A DNA stretch of 64,000 nt, from contig NZ_CP108427.1 of the NCBI RefSeq assembly GCF_035982055.1, forward strand, positions 10,291,001-10,355,000, written 5' to 3'. The position numbers were made by a program, and so were the translations under genes. Source of the stretch: Streptomyces sp. NBC_01288. Lineage in GTDB: Bacteria > Actinomycetota > Actinomycetes > Streptomycetales > Streptomycetaceae. Shown piece after piece: positions 8,848-17,500 of the stretch. Numbering within the stretch: position 1 is the first letter of the stretch; the number at the start of each line of letters is the position of its first letter. Under the pieces are notes generated by a model, which was not told where the DNA came from, ran no database searches, and saw only the letters and a program-made list of their open reading frames with translations.

Positions 8848-9061
8848 CCACTGGCACAGGCCCCCAACCCCGGCCCGCTTCGCCGCGTGGCTTGTACTCG
8901 ATCGATTCGAGCGTGCCCCGACCGTCGTCGATGCCCCGCGAAACGGACTGACCGAGCAATACCCGCCCGCCGACGCGCAGTTGCGACCAGGCACTGGTGT
9001 TGGCCCGCGCAGCGGGGAAACTCGTTGGACAACACACCGGCAGTCAGCGAGCGTTGACGGA
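8848..9061. other. intergenic region without a recognised gene
   Basis: These 214 bases lie between a hydrolase gene and a methyltransferase gene on the same strand. No coding frame with convincing codon bias, no tRNA and no strong hairpin was seen; the promoter of the downstream gene presumably lies here. Confidence 0.5.
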
Positions 9062-9805
9062 ATGCGACAAGAGACGCTTTGGGGCGCTGACGTTGCCCAG
9101 CGGTATGACACGCCCGGCACCGACATGTTCGCCCCCGACACGTTGGGGCCGACCGTGGACCGCCTCGTGCAACTCGCGGGGGACGGGGCGGCGTTGGAGT
9201 TCGCCATCGGGACCGGGCGGGTCGCCGTCCCGCTCGCCGAGCGCGGAGTTCCTGTCACCGGGATCGAGTTGTCGGAGCCGATGGTGGAGCAACTGCGCAC
9301 CAAGGCCGACGAAGCGACGATCCCCGTGGTCATCGGGGACATGGCGACCACCGTCGCGCCCGGGACGTACAGCCTGGTCTACCTCGTCTACAACACGATC
9401 TCGAACCTGCTCACCCAGGCCGAGCAGATCGAGTGTTTCCGCAACGCCGCCCGTCATCTCACGCCTGGCGGACGGTTCGTGATCGAGCTCTGGGTGCCCG
9501 AGTTGCGCAAACTTCCGCCGGGGCAGGCGGCGACCGTCTGGCGGACCGACTCCGACTACATCGGCCTGGACACCTACGACACCCTGCGCCAGCACGTCGT
9601 GTCGCACCACATCCGGTTCGACGAGACCGAGCAGGCGCGGCTGGAGCGCAGCCCGCACCGGTACATCTGGCCGGCCGAACTCGATCTCATGGCCCAGCTG
9701 GCCGGGTTCGAGCTGGAGAGCAGGCACGGGGACTGGTCCGGCGCCGACTTCACCGCCGAGTCGCGCGATCACGTCTCCGTCTACCGGGTGCTGCCGACGC
9801 CGTAG
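9062..9805 (+). CDS. class I SAM-dependent methyltransferase
   Basis: The 247-residue protein shows methyltransferase motif I as ALEFAIGTGRVAVPLAERG, the acidic ribose-binding residue in TGIELSEPMV, motif II near VIGDMATT and a post-motif helix with HLTPGGRFVIE. This is the Methyltransf_25/ubiE-like Rossmann fold. The frame is open further upstream to 8981, but conserved sequence begins at ATG 9062 with RQETLWGADVAQRYD. The natural substrate cannot be inferred; neighbours are a hydrolase and regulators. Confidence 0.87.
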   Translation: MRQETLWGADVAQRYDTPGTDMFAPDTLGPTVDRLVQLAGDGAALEFAIGTGRVAVPLAERGVPVTGIELSEPMVEQLRTKADEATIPVVIGDMATTVAPGTYSLVYLVYNTISNLLTQAEQIECFRNAARHLTPGGRFVIELWVPELRKLPPGQAATVWRTDSDYIGLDTYDTLRQHVVSHHIRFDETEQARLERSPHRYIWPAELDLMAQLAGFELESRHGDWSGADFTAESRDHVSVYRVLPTP

Positions 9806-9835
9806 CCGCATCAACTCGGTTGCGCGATACCGCAC

Positions 9836-10315
9836 TTACGGCACCTGTGTCCCACCCGCCGTGCCGTCCGGGGCATCCGTCAGAGGGATGCGGGCGGTGA
9901 TGCGTTTGCCGACGGGTTCGCGCTGTGCCTCGAAGCCTCGCGCCACCGCCCGTACGATCTCCAGGCCGTGCTGCCCCACCCGTTGGGCGTCGGCGGCACG
10001 GGCGACCGGGAGCACCGGGTCGGAGTCCCACACCTCCACCTCGACCAGGGCATCGACGATCCGCAGATCCATCAACACCGGGCCGGGCGCGTACTTACGG
10101 GCGTTGGTGACCAACTCGCTGACGACCAGCTGGGTGAGATCCATGGCGCGGTCCGACACCGGCAGTCCGTATTCGGTCTGGGCCCGGGCGAGGAACGTCG
10201 CGGCCAGCCGGCGGGCCTCGGCGATGCACGAGCCGTCCCCGTCCAACGCCACGGTGGACCGCAGGGCCCGGGCCTGCGGCGCTGCGTCGTCGTCCTCCGA
10301 TGAATCCTGTTCCAT
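9836..10315 (-). CDS. RsbW-like ATP-binding anti-sigma regulatory protein
   Basis: This 159-residue protein is a stand-alone GHKL ATPase domain. The N box is SELVTNARKYAPG at about 66-78 and the G box is GQHGLEIVRAVA. Such proteins in streptomycetes are serine kinases that hold sigma factors or phosphorylate STAS antagonists. A STAS protein is encoded divergently at 10499-10861, which makes a partner-switching pair plausible. The start ATG 10315 follows a weak GGCGG site. The frame remains open far upstream, but that stretch overlaps other genes and has the wrong codon bias. Confidence 0.85.
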   Translation of the reverse strand: MEQDSSEDDDAAPQARALRSTVALDGDGSCIAEARRLAATFLARAQTEYGLPVSDRAMDLTQLVVSELVTNARKYAPGPVLMDLRIVDALVEVEVWDSDPVLPVARAADAQRVGQHGLEIVRAVARGFEAQREPVGKRITARIPLTDAPDGTAGGTQVP

Positions 10316-10498
10316 CCGGATCGTTTCACCGCCTTCCGCGTGCCCGGCGCATACCCCGTGAAGCAACGCGCACTCCGTCAATCTCCGTCGGTCCATCGGA
10401 CAGCTCCACCGGACACAAGCATCAACCGTACGATGCGGGGCAGCACTTCGGATGAAAATCCTGATCCGTAGCGCTCGCCGACTTGTGTATGAGGACAG

Positions 10499-10861
10499 AT
10501 GGTGGACACCGAACACGCGGGGCAGCCGGGGCCGTTGTCGGTCAGGACCGACGTCGTCGACGGCACCTTGGTCGTGGCTGTTGCCGGAGAGATCGACCAG
10601 CAGACAGGCGGCACACTGAGGGAGGCGCTGACCCTGCCGGAGGGCGCCGCACCGCGCGTTGTCATCGACCTGCGCCACGTCACCTTCATGGACTCCAGCG
10701 GCATCAACATCCTCATCGCCGTGCACACCGCCCTCGCCGAAGCGGGCGGCTGGCTGCGACTGGCCGGGGCCGCCCCGCCCGTGCTGCGCATCATCCAACT
10801 CGTCGGTATCGACGGATTCATCGAGTGCCGTCCGACGGTCCAACAGGCCCTCGACAGCTGA
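10499..10861 (+). CDS. STAS-domain anti-sigma factor antagonist
   Basis: The 120-residue protein has the single STAS fold of RsbV/SpoIIAA-type antagonists. The phosphoacceptor loop reads FMDSSGINIL, with a serine in the position phosphorylated by RsbW-like kinases. Antagonists of this kind sequester an anti-sigma kinase when dephosphorylated. GAGGA precedes ATG at 10499. The divergent RsbW-like kinase gene and the SpoIIE-like phosphatases at 0.8-3.2 kb supply the other two kinds of protein in a partner-switching circuit, though specific pairing is inference. Confidence 0.9.
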   Translation: MVDTEHAGQPGPLSVRTDVVDGTLVVAVAGEIDQQTGGTLREALTLPEGAAPRVVIDLRHVTFMDSSGINILIAVHTALAEAGGWLRLAGAAPPVLRIIQLVGIDGFIECRPTVQQALDS

Positions 10862-10921
10862 CCGTTGGAGAACCGGCCGTTGAAGAGTCGGCCCTCGGAG
10901 AGCTGACCGTCGAGCGGCCGT
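10862..10921. repeat. four imperfect tandem 15-base repeats
   Basis: Units begin at 10862, 10877, 10892 and 10907, directly after the STAS stop codon. The first two, CCGTTGGAGAACCGG and CCGTTGAAGAGTCGG, differ at three positions; the third and fourth are more diverged. The array lies in the 105-base gap before the isomerase gene. Its role is unknown. Confidence 0.6.
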
Positions 10922-10954
10922 GGAACCCGCTGTCGGGTTGTCGAGGCGCGGTGA

Positions 10955-10960
10955 TAGACA
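10955..10960 (+). promoter_or_regulatory. predicted -10 element of a leaderless transcript
   Basis: TAGACA is followed by exactly six bases and then the GTG start at 10967, with no ribosome site. Transcription would begin at or next to the start codon. Confidence 0.45.
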
Positions 10961-10966
10961 GTCCGC

Positions 10967-11785
10967 GTGGCAAAGACCCTGGAGTTCCCCGTCCTGCTGC
11001 GGCTGATCGACGAACGGTCGGTCGCGTTCCGGGCGGCGGTCGCCTCCGCGCCGAGCCTCGACGCACAGGTGCCGACCTGCCCGGAGTGGACCTTGCGCGA
11101 CCTCGTGCGGCACCTCGGCGGGGTGCAGCGAAGCTGGGCGGGAATCGTCACCGCGGGTCCCGCCGACGTCCGCCCCGACGTGACCGTCTCGGAGGCTCCG
11201 CGGGAGCGTGCGGACCTGCTGGCCTGGTCGGCCGAGTCCACGGAGCAACTGCTGGGCGCACTGCGGGAGTTCGGCCCTGATCGCGGCTGCTGGACGTGGT
11301 GGGGCGGATCGCGGTCTCCGCAGACCTCCGGCGCCGTGGCCCGGCACCAGGTCCAGGAGGCCATGGTGCACACCTACGACGCCGAGATCACCGTAGGCGC
11401 CCCGCAGCCGCTGCCGTCCGAGGCGGCACTCGACGGTGTCGACGAGTTCCTGTCCACCTGCTGCGCCGGGACGGACCCCTGGCCGCACGAGCCCGCTGTC
11501 GTCGAGTACCACGCCACCGAGGGCCGTTCCTGGCGCCTCTCGCTCTCCGGGGACGGCGCACGGGTCACCGAACTCCTCGCTCCCGCCGCCGGCACCGGAG
11601 AAGACGCGGCCGGCGCCATCCTCCAGGGCACCGCCGGTGAGCTGGTCCTCGCCCTGTACGACCGCATCCCGGTGAACTCCCTGAAGGTGGAAGGCGATCC
11701 GCGTCTCTTCGACCTGCTCCTGGCCTGGGACCCGACTGCTCAGGACCTGCCGACGCGGGCCGCCTCCTCTATGCCCCGCTCGTGA
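10967..11785 (+). CDS. mycothiol-dependent maleylpyruvate isomerase family protein
   Basis: The 272-residue protein has the four-helix DinB-like MDMPI domain at the N-terminus, with the family motif CPEWTLRDLVRHLGGVQRSW at about residues 39-58, where the histidines bind metal, and a smaller C-terminal domain ending in GDPRLFDLLLAW. Members use mycothiol, the actinobacterial thiol, for isomerisation or conjugation; most have no known substrate. Start GTG 10967 lacks a ribosome site and is probably leaderless. The 3' end overlaps the convergent SsgA-like gene by 17 bases. Confidence 0.9.
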   Translation: MAKTLEFPVLLRLIDERSVAFRAAVASAPSLDAQVPTCPEWTLRDLVRHLGGVQRSWAGIVTAGPADVRPDVTVSEAPRERADLLAWSAESTEQLLGALREFGPDRGCWTWWGGSRSPQTSGAVARHQVQEAMVHTYDAEITVGAPQPLPSEAALDGVDEFLSTCCAGTDPWPHEPAVVEYHATEGRSWRLSLSGDGARVTELLAPAAGTGEDAAGAILQGTAGELVLALYDRIPVNSLKVEGDPRLFDLLLAWDPTAQDLPTRAASSMPRS

Positions 11786-12191
11786 TCGCGGCCAGTTCCA
11801 GGTCGAGCGCCGGAGCGATACCGCTGACGTCGCGGCCGACTCTTTTCCGCACCTTGCGCACAAAGTCCGCGGCCTTCTCCGCGGGCAGCCACACGCGGGC
11901 GACCGACGGTGACCCGAGGGCAACCTCCACGCCCGCGAGCGGCCCCGGCGCGGGCCGTACGGTGATGTCCCCGTCGCCCGCCGGGAACAGCAGGCCCAGC
12001 GCGAGCAGTTCCCAGGCGAAGGTCCAGGTGACCTCCATACCGTCGGGCCCGAGCAACACCAGCCGCACCGCCAGGCAGTCGTCCGGCCGGTACACCAACT
12101 CCGCGGCGACGATGGCCCCTTCGTCGTCCGCCAGCACCACGAGCCCCGTCGTGCCGACCTTGAGCGGAACGCCGCCCGAGCGCTCCGTCAC
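11769..12191 (-). CDS. SsgA-like sporulation/cell-division regulator (SALP)
   Basis: This 140-residue protein has the size and pattern of the SsgA-like proteins found only in morphologically complex actinomycetes: the barrel strands VPLKVGTTGLVV, ELVYRPDDCLAVRLVLL and VTWTFAWELLALGL, and a C-terminal helical part. SALPs act in septum-site control, peptidoglycan remodelling and spore maturation. It is not possible to say which SALP this is. GTG at 12191 overlaps the stop of the upstream DUF5133 gene by four bases (GTGA), implying coupled translation. Confidence 0.9.
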   Translation of the reverse strand: MTERSGGVPLKVGTTGLVVLADDEGAIVAAELVYRPDDCLAVRLVLLGPDGMEVTWTFAWELLALGLLFPAGDGDITVRPAPGPLAGVEVALGSPSVARVWLPAEKAADFVRKVRKRVGRDVSGIAPALDLELAAITSGA

Positions 12192-12445
12192 GACACCAAC
12201 TCCCTTTCCCCGGGCGCGGTTTCGCCCGAGGAGACGGTGAACGTCTGCCGCCGGTGGGAGGGACTGGGGGAGCGCAGCAGGCGCACGGCCGCCATGGCCT
12301 CCTCCACCGTGCGGGTGCCGGTCAGCACGCACAGGGTGTAGGCGGCGTTCTGCACGGGGACGGCGACGGCCATGTGCCCGTCTGTCGCGAGCGCCAGATA
12401 ACGGTCGACCGCCTGTTGCAGCACTGCCGGGTTCGGCACGATCAC
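12188..12445 (-). CDS. DUF5133-family small protein
   Basis: An 85-residue protein starting at GTG 12445, with GGAGG nine bases upstream. The pattern NPAVLQQAVDRYLALA followed by NAAYTLCVLTGTRTVEEAM is typical of DUF5133, a streptomycete family of short helical proteins with no known function, often next to developmental or regulatory genes. Its stop overlaps the SsgA-like start by four bases, so the two are translated together and may share a developmental role. The tail is hydrophilic with no recognisable motif. Confidence 0.8.
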   Translation of the reverse strand: MIVPNPAVLQQAVDRYLALATDGHMAVAVPVQNAAYTLCVLTGTRTVEEAMAAVRLLRSPSPSHRRQTFTVSSGETAPGERELVS

Positions 12446-12668
12446 GTCAGGCCTCCACGTTCTCGGCGGAACCCGGATTCGTCGACACGCGGTCGCGACT
12501 GGAGGGAAGGGGCACGATGACACTCCTCGCACGGGAAGAAAGGGTGCCTGCTGGCCGAAGCACTGGACTGCGCTCGCTTGTGCCCCGTCCGTGGGGTCCG
12601 AAACAGACCCGGCGTCCGGTCCGGAACGGATCCGGCCGTGCACGATGCGCCTTGTCCCGTCCAGGAGT

Positions 12669-14465
12669 TCAGACGCGTTCGGGGACCGGGCCGCGGCGCA
12701 CGCCCTCGACGCGTTCCGGGCTCTCCGGGACGACCGGCAGGAGCAGATACGAGGGCTCGTCGCCGCCGGAGACCAGGGTCGTCACCCCACCGAAGAGGTC
12801 GGTCGGACGGTCGTCGGGATCGTTGTGCAGGAAGACCGCGTGCCCTTTCATCTCCACGCCGAACGACCGGGGCCAGGGGCCGTCCCCGGGGAACTCGAAG
12901 TCACGGCCCTGGACGGTCACCGCGAGACGGTAGCCCGCCGGGACGACCACCGAGGTCGGCCAGATCTCGATGTCCAGCGGGACGGCCATCCCCGGGGTCA
13001 GCGGGTCAAGATGGTCGTGCGGGTGCCAGGGGCGGTACGGCAGGCTCCGTTCGGCGTCGAGGGCCCGGTGCGAGGCACGCAGCCAGCCGTGCGCGACGAC
13101 ACCTGCCGGGTCGAGCGCGCTGACGAAGCGGATGTCACGGCCCTCCGGGTCCAGGACGCGCACGGTGAGGAAGAGGTCGGCGTCGGTGGTGCTGGACGAG
13201 ACCACGAGCCGCGCCGCCGCCGGGCCGGTGATCTCCGTCGGCTCGGCGAAGGGTTCGGTGGCGAAGGTCAACCCCTCACCCAGGGCATCGAATGGGGCCG
13301 TGTGCCGGTCGACGGGAGCCTCGGTGGACAGCGAGCCGTCACCGGTGCGCAGGTAGAACTTCGTCCACTCGGTGCGGGCCAACGGCCATTCGAGTTCGGC
13401 GCGTTGCTCGAAACTGCCGTCCACATGACGGACGTTGAGCTGGACGGGCGGCTGCCGGTCCCAGCCGGTGTCCTGGCCCTTCAGGAAGTGCCCGAAGAAC
13501 CGGCGTTGCAGGTCCAGTCCGCGTGCGGTGTAGAACTCGGTGACATGGCCGAGGCCGTGCACCTCCAGCCACTTCTGCTCCGACGACGCCTGTGCCCAGC
13601 CCTCGAAGCCGCCCCGACTGTGCAGCCCGTGCGCCCAGTTGGCGGCGGAAAGCAGCGGAACGGTGATCTTCGGCAGGTCCGCCGAACGCTCCCTGTAGAA
13701 CACGTCGTTGAGCGGGTGGGCCCGCAAGTCGGCCGTGGAATCACGGCGGTTGGCGGCCAGTTCCTCGTCGGTCAGGGTCTCGGGGCCGGCGATCGTCTCA
13801 CCGGTGTTCGGGTTGCGCAGGCCGCGGTCGCCGACTCCGTGCTGGGCGACACGTACCTGTCCCGGATACCACTTGGACACAAAGGTGTTGAGCAGACCGG
13901 CGTGGTGGGTGAACTCGCGGTAGTAGTCCGTCGCGCCCTCCCAGGGGATGATCGCGGCGAGGTGCGGCGGTTGCCTGGCCGCGACGAGCCACTGGCTGAC
14001 CGCGTAGTAGGAGACGCCGAGCAGGCCGACCTTGCCGTTGCTCCAGGACCGCGTGCCCGCCCACTCGACGCAGGCCGCGTAGTCGAGGGTCTCTCGTGGC
14101 GAGAAGATGTCCAGGAGCCCGGGTGAGCGTCCCGCCCCGCGCGAGTCGACCCGGACCACCGCGTACCCGTCGGGTACCCAGCGCTCGGGGTCGACGGTCT
14201 CCCAGTTCTGGTACGCGTTGCTGGAGCCGTCCAGGATCTCCGGATACTCCTCGACGAGCGGCTCCCACATCATCGGGAAGCCCTCCTGGAACGCCATTCC
14301 CTTGGCGTAGGGGCCGTGGTTCATGATCACCGGGTACGACCCGTCGGCCACGGGACGGAAGACGTCCGCGCGCAGCACCACGCCGTCGTCCATGGTGATC
14401 GGCACGTCCCAGTCGACGCGCATACCGTCCCGGACCTCGCTCTTGTGCTGGGTGTGCTGGGTCAT
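12669..14465 (-). CDS. CocE/NonD family hydrolase
   Basis: The 598-residue protein matches CocE-type acyl esterases/X-Pro dipeptidases. An alpha/beta hydrolase domain has VIMNHGPYAKG, DSRGAGRSPG and the nucleophile elbow GVSYYAVSQW; a helical cap follows, and a C-terminal jelly-roll domain includes ITGPAAARLVVSSSTTDAD. The catalytic His is probably in EVHGLGHVTEF. ATG 14465 was preferred over GTG 14474 because AGGTGG lies eight bases before it. It is divergent from a TetR gene with a 123-base gap, the usual arrangement for local repression. Confidence 0.9.
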   Translation of the reverse strand: MTQHTQHKSEVRDGMRVDWDVPITMDDGVVLRADVFRPVADGSYPVIMNHGPYAKGMAFQEGFPMMWEPLVEEYPEILDGSSNAYQNWETVDPERWVPDGYAVVRVDSRGAGRSPGLLDIFSPRETLDYAACVEWAGTRSWSNGKVGLLGVSYYAVSQWLVAARQPPHLAAIIPWEGATDYYREFTHHAGLLNTFVSKWYPGQVRVAQHGVGDRGLRNPNTGETIAGPETLTDEELAANRRDSTADLRAHPLNDVFYRERSADLPKITVPLLSAANWAHGLHSRGGFEGWAQASSEQKWLEVHGLGHVTEFYTARGLDLQRRFFGHFLKGQDTGWDRQPPVQLNVRHVDGSFEQRAELEWPLARTEWTKFYLRTGDGSLSTEAPVDRHTAPFDALGEGLTFATEPFAEPTEITGPAAARLVVSSSTTDADLFLTVRVLDPEGRDIRFVSALDPAGVVAHGWLRASHRALDAERSLPYRPWHPHDHLDPLTPGMAVPLDIEIWPTSVVVPAGYRLAVTVQGRDFEFPGDGPWPRSFGVEMKGHAVFLHNDPDDRPTDLFGGVTTLVSGGDEPSYLLLPVVPESPERVEGVRRGPVPERV

Positions 14466-14554
14466 GGCGACCACCTGGGTTCCGTGTCCGTGACCCGCTC
14501 GGCGGGCCGGCCGTCTGGAGTGACGCCTCCAGATGGTGCCTCGCGAAAAATGGA

Positions 14555-14582
14555 GTCACAACTACAAAAGCGGTGCTAGCTT
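14555..14582 (+). promoter_or_regulatory. predicted promoter of the TetR gene (leaderless)
   Basis: GTCACA (14555-14560) and TAGCTT (14577-14582) are separated by 16 bases. ATG follows exactly six bases later and no ribosome site is present, so the message is probably leaderless. The same gap must hold the promoter of the divergent CocE gene. Confidence 0.5.
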
Positions 14583-14588
14583 CCTTTC

Positions 14589-15224
14589 ATGGCAACTGCA
14601 CCCGTCGGGGCACCGGCAAGCGGTCAGCGCCTCACCCGCAAGGGGCAGGAGACGTACCGGCGCATCGTCTCGGAGGCCGCCGCCCTGATGTACGACCAGG
14701 GCGTCGTGAGCACGAGGATCGAGGACGTCCAGGCCGCCGCCGGGGTGAGCGCCTCGCAGATCTACTACTACTTCGGCGACAAGCACGGCCTCGTCCGCGC
14801 GGTGATCAACCACCAGTGCGAGAGCGTGCTCGGGGTGCACGCGCCGCTGCTCGCGAACCTCGACAGCATCGGGGCGCTGGAGGCGTGGCGCGACGTCATC
14901 CTGAGTATCCACCGGGACGGGCGCAACCAACAGGGCTGCCCGATGGGCAGGTTGAGCAGCGAACTGTCCCGGTCCACCCCGGAGACGCGGGCCGATCTGC
15001 TGGCCGGGTTCAGCCGTTGGGAGGGGGCGTTGCGGGACGGGTTGCGCGCGATGCGGTCACGCGGCGAACTGCCCGACCGGATCGACCCCGACCGCTTCGC
15101 GCTGGCACTGCTCGCCGCCGTCCAGGGAGGCCTGCTGCTCTCCCAGGCCCGCCGCGACACCGTCGCGCTCGAAGTGTCCCTCGACACGCTGATCGACTGC
15201 CTGCGCGGGCACGTCGACCGCTGA
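14589..15224 (+). CDS. TetR-family transcriptional regulator
   Basis: The 211-residue protein has a helix-turn-helix at about 23-70 (TRIEDVQAAAGVSASQIYYY then FGDKHGL), followed by an all-helical ligand-binding domain of the TetR_C_16/AcrR type with QGCPMGRLSSEL. Transcribed divergently from the CocE-type hydrolase gene, it probably represses that gene and itself. The MMPL transporter gene lies convergently downstream. The inducer is unknown. Confidence 0.9.
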   Translation: MATAPVGAPASGQRLTRKGQETYRRIVSEAAALMYDQGVVSTRIEDVQAAAGVSASQIYYYFGDKHGLVRAVINHQCESVLGVHAPLLANLDSIGALEAWRDVILSIHRDGRNQQGCPMGRLSSELSRSTPETRADLLAGFSRWEGALRDGLRAMRSRGELPDRIDPDRFALALLAAVQGGLLLSQARRDTVALEVSLDTLIDCLRGHVDR

Positions 15225-15229
15225 TGTGG

Positions 15230-15278
15230 GTGCGGGGCCTGCCCACCGGTCGTAAGGATCGGTGAACAGGCCCCGCAC
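15230..15278. terminator. bidirectional terminator between TetR and MMPL genes
   Basis: A perfect 12-base inverted repeat, GTGCGGGGCCTG at 15230-15241 and its complement at 15267-15278, encloses a 25-base loop that can pair further. It lies between convergent genes, so it can serve both. Confidence 0.75.
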
Positions 15279-15280
15279 TA

Positions 15281-15308
15281 TTGCTAGTTGCTAGTTGCTA
15301 GTTGCTAG
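15281..15308. repeat. four perfect tandem heptamers TTGCTAG at a stop codon
   Basis: TTGCTAG occurs four times without interruption. Read on the minus strand it is CTAGCAA, and the outermost copy supplies the TAG stop of the MMPL gene. Since seven is not a multiple of three, the array places TAG in all three minus-strand frames. Confidence 0.9.
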
Positions 15309-17500
15309 TTGCGACGGCCCGCCGGACCGTGGCTCACCGAGTCCTGGTCCCCGGTGCCGGTGGCCGGCCCTGAGGGGTCGGAACCGGCGCCCGTGCCGCC
15401 CGGGGTTTCCTGGGTGCGGTCGGCGTTGCCGGGCCACCAGGCGGCGTGGCCGATCAGGGCGGTGAGGCTCGGCGTGAAGAACATCGCCATCACGAAGGCG
15501 GCGACGGCGATGCCGAAGGAGACGGCGAACCCCATCTCCGTGAGCAGGGCGTTGCCGGCCAGCATCATCGTGGCGAAGGTCGCCGCGAGAATGAAACCCG
15601 CCGCGGCCACGGTCGGTCCCGCGTGCCGAAGCGCCATGCTCGCCGCCTCGCGCGGATCGCGGCCCTCGCGGGCCTCCTCGCGGAGCCGGGCGATCATGAG
15701 GATGTTGTAGTCCGTGCCGATGGCGACCACGAAGAGATACATGATCACCGGGAGCATGAACATCAGCCCCGGGTGTCCCTGAGCGTCCTGGAAGATCCAG
15801 ACGGTCGCACCGAGGGTGGCGCCGAAGCCGAGACCCACCGAGGCGATGAGGTACCACGGTGCCACCACACTGCGCAGGAGCAGTCCCAGGATCAGCATGA
15901 TCAGCAGGGCGGCGACGGGGAACACGGTCCGGTAGTCGTGATTGACCGCGCTGTTGATGTCCTTGTAGATCGAGGACATGCCGCCGACCAGTGCCTCGGT
16001 GCCGTCGGGCGCGGAGGAATGCGCGACGTCGCGCACCCGGCCCACGGCGTCGATCGCCTTCTCCGTGGACGCCTCGTACTTCAGCGTGACGGTGAAGTCC
16101 GCCGTGGTGCCGTCCTTGTTGACCTGGCTCATCCGGGCGTTCGCCACACCGTCGACGGCCCCGAGCTTCTCCGCGTAGGCAGTGAAGGCGGATCTGTCGA
16201 GCGGCTTGCCGTCGGTGCTGGAGAGGTAGACGTCGGTGGGGGCGGCGGCGCCCGCCGAGTACGCCTTCTGCATCTCGTCCTGGACGACCATCGACTCCTT
16301 GGTCTTGGGCATGGAACCCGAGGCCAGGTCGAAGGTGGCCTTGTAGCCCAGGGTGCCCAGCGACAGCGCGACCAGGACGAGCCCGGAGAGCGCGGCCGTG
16401 AGCGCGGGCCGGCGCTGCACACCGCGGCCGAGGGCCGCGAACCGGGCGTTCCGCGGCTCCTGTTGCCACGACTTGGAGGGCCAGAAGACCTTCGGCCCGA
16501 TCAGCGACACCACGGCCGGGATCAGCGTCAGGCCCGCGATCAGGGTGACGGTGACCGAGATGGCCAGCGCAGGACCCATCTGCTTGAGGAAGCCCAGCGT
16601 GGACAGCACCAGCGCGAGGAACGCGATGATGACCGCGCCGGCGGCCGAGGCGATGGCCTCGCCGACCCGGGCGACCGCGTTGACCATGGCCTGTTTAGGT
16701 TCGTCACCCGCCCGCAGACGTTCTCTGTAGCGGAACATCAGGAACAGGAAGTAGTCCGTGCCCACGCCGAACAGCACGACGATCAGGATCGACGAGACGG
16801 AACTGTTGGCCTGGAGACCGAACAGTTTGGTGGCGTACGCGATCAGCCCGTTGGCGATCGACGCCACCACGCCGATCAGGACCAGGGGGAGGAAGGCGAG
16901 GATCGGCGCCCGGAAGATGATCAGCAGGGTCACCAGGATGATGAGGAACGTCCCGATGCCGATCAGCGCCTCGCCGCGCTTCGAGGAGTCCTGCTGGTCG
17001 AGGGCCTGCGCGGCGGAACCGCCGAGCTTCACGTCGAGGTCCGTGCCCTTGGCCAGCTGCTTGACGTCGTCGCGCAACACCTTCGCGGCGTCCGCCTGCA
17101 CCGGCTGACCGGCCTTCTTGCTGTCCATCTGGACCAGGGTCATGGTGTACCGGCCGTCCTTGGACGGCGGGCCGGGGACCACCTTCTGCACCTGGTCGAT
17201 GTGCTTCTTGCCCAGCTCGGTCGTGATCCGGGCGACGTCCTTCTTGTCGTCGGCGGTCAGTCTGCCGCCGTCGGTGCGCTGGTACAGCGCGATCGCGGAC
17301 GGCGTGAAGGCGCTGGGGAACGCCTTCACCTGCAGATCCGCCGCTTTGATGGACTCGTAACTCTTGGGCAGGAAACTGCTCTCGTCACTGTTGGAGGGCA
17401 GGCCGGGCGCGGTGGCGACAATCGCCACCGCGGCGATCAGCCAGGCCACGATGGTCCAGACGGGATGTCTGACGACCCCGGTGCCTATACGTCGAAACAT
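15305..17500 (-). CDS. MMPL-family (RND) membrane transporter
   Basis: A 731-residue inner-membrane protein with the duplicated MMPL layout: TM1 near residues 15-35, a large extracytoplasmic loop of about 150 residues, a block of five TM helices, then the same pattern again. The family exports lipids, siderophores or hydrophobic drugs using the proton gradient. The start at ATG 17500 is supported by AGGAGG ten bases upstream, although the frame is open further. No partner lipid-synthesis gene adjoins it, so the cargo is unknown. The C-terminal tail is short, Gly/Pro/Asp-rich and cytoplasmic. Confidence 0.92.
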   Translation of the reverse strand: MFRRIGTGVVRHPVWTIVAWLIAAVAIVATAPGLPSNSDESSFLPKSYESIKAADLQVKAFPSAFTPSAIALYQRTDGGRLTADDKKDVARITTELGKKHIDQVQKVVPGPPSKDGRYTMTLVQMDSKKAGQPVQADAAKVLRDDVKQLAKGTDLDVKLGGSAAQALDQQDSSKRGEALIGIGTFLIILVTLLIIFRAPILAFLPLVLIGVVASIANGLIAYATKLFGLQANSSVSSILIVVLFGVGTDYFLFLMFRYRERLRAGDEPKQAMVNAVARVGEAIASAAGAVIIAFLALVLSTLGFLKQMGPALAISVTVTLIAGLTLIPAVVSLIGPKVFWPSKSWQQEPRNARFAALGRGVQRRPALTAALSGLVLVALSLGTLGYKATFDLASGSMPKTKESMVVQDEMQKAYSAGAAAPTDVYLSSTDGKPLDRSAFTAYAEKLGAVDGVANARMSQVNKDGTTADFTVTLKYEASTEKAIDAVGRVRDVAHSSAPDGTEALVGGMSSIYKDINSAVNHDYRTVFPVAALLIMLILGLLLRSVVAPWYLIASVGLGFGATLGATVWIFQDAQGHPGLMFMLPVIMYLFVVAIGTDYNILMIARLREEAREGRDPREAASMALRHAGPTVAAAGFILAATFATMMLAGNALLTEMGFAVSFGIAVAAFVMAMFFTPSLTALIGHAAWWPGNADRTQETPGGTGAGSDPSGPATGTGDQDSVSHGPAGRRN

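Noticed and set aside
10316-11923. N-terminal extension of the RsbW-like protein by over 500 residues
   Set aside because: The extension would run antisense through the STAS and isomerase genes; conserved sequence starts at ATG 10315.
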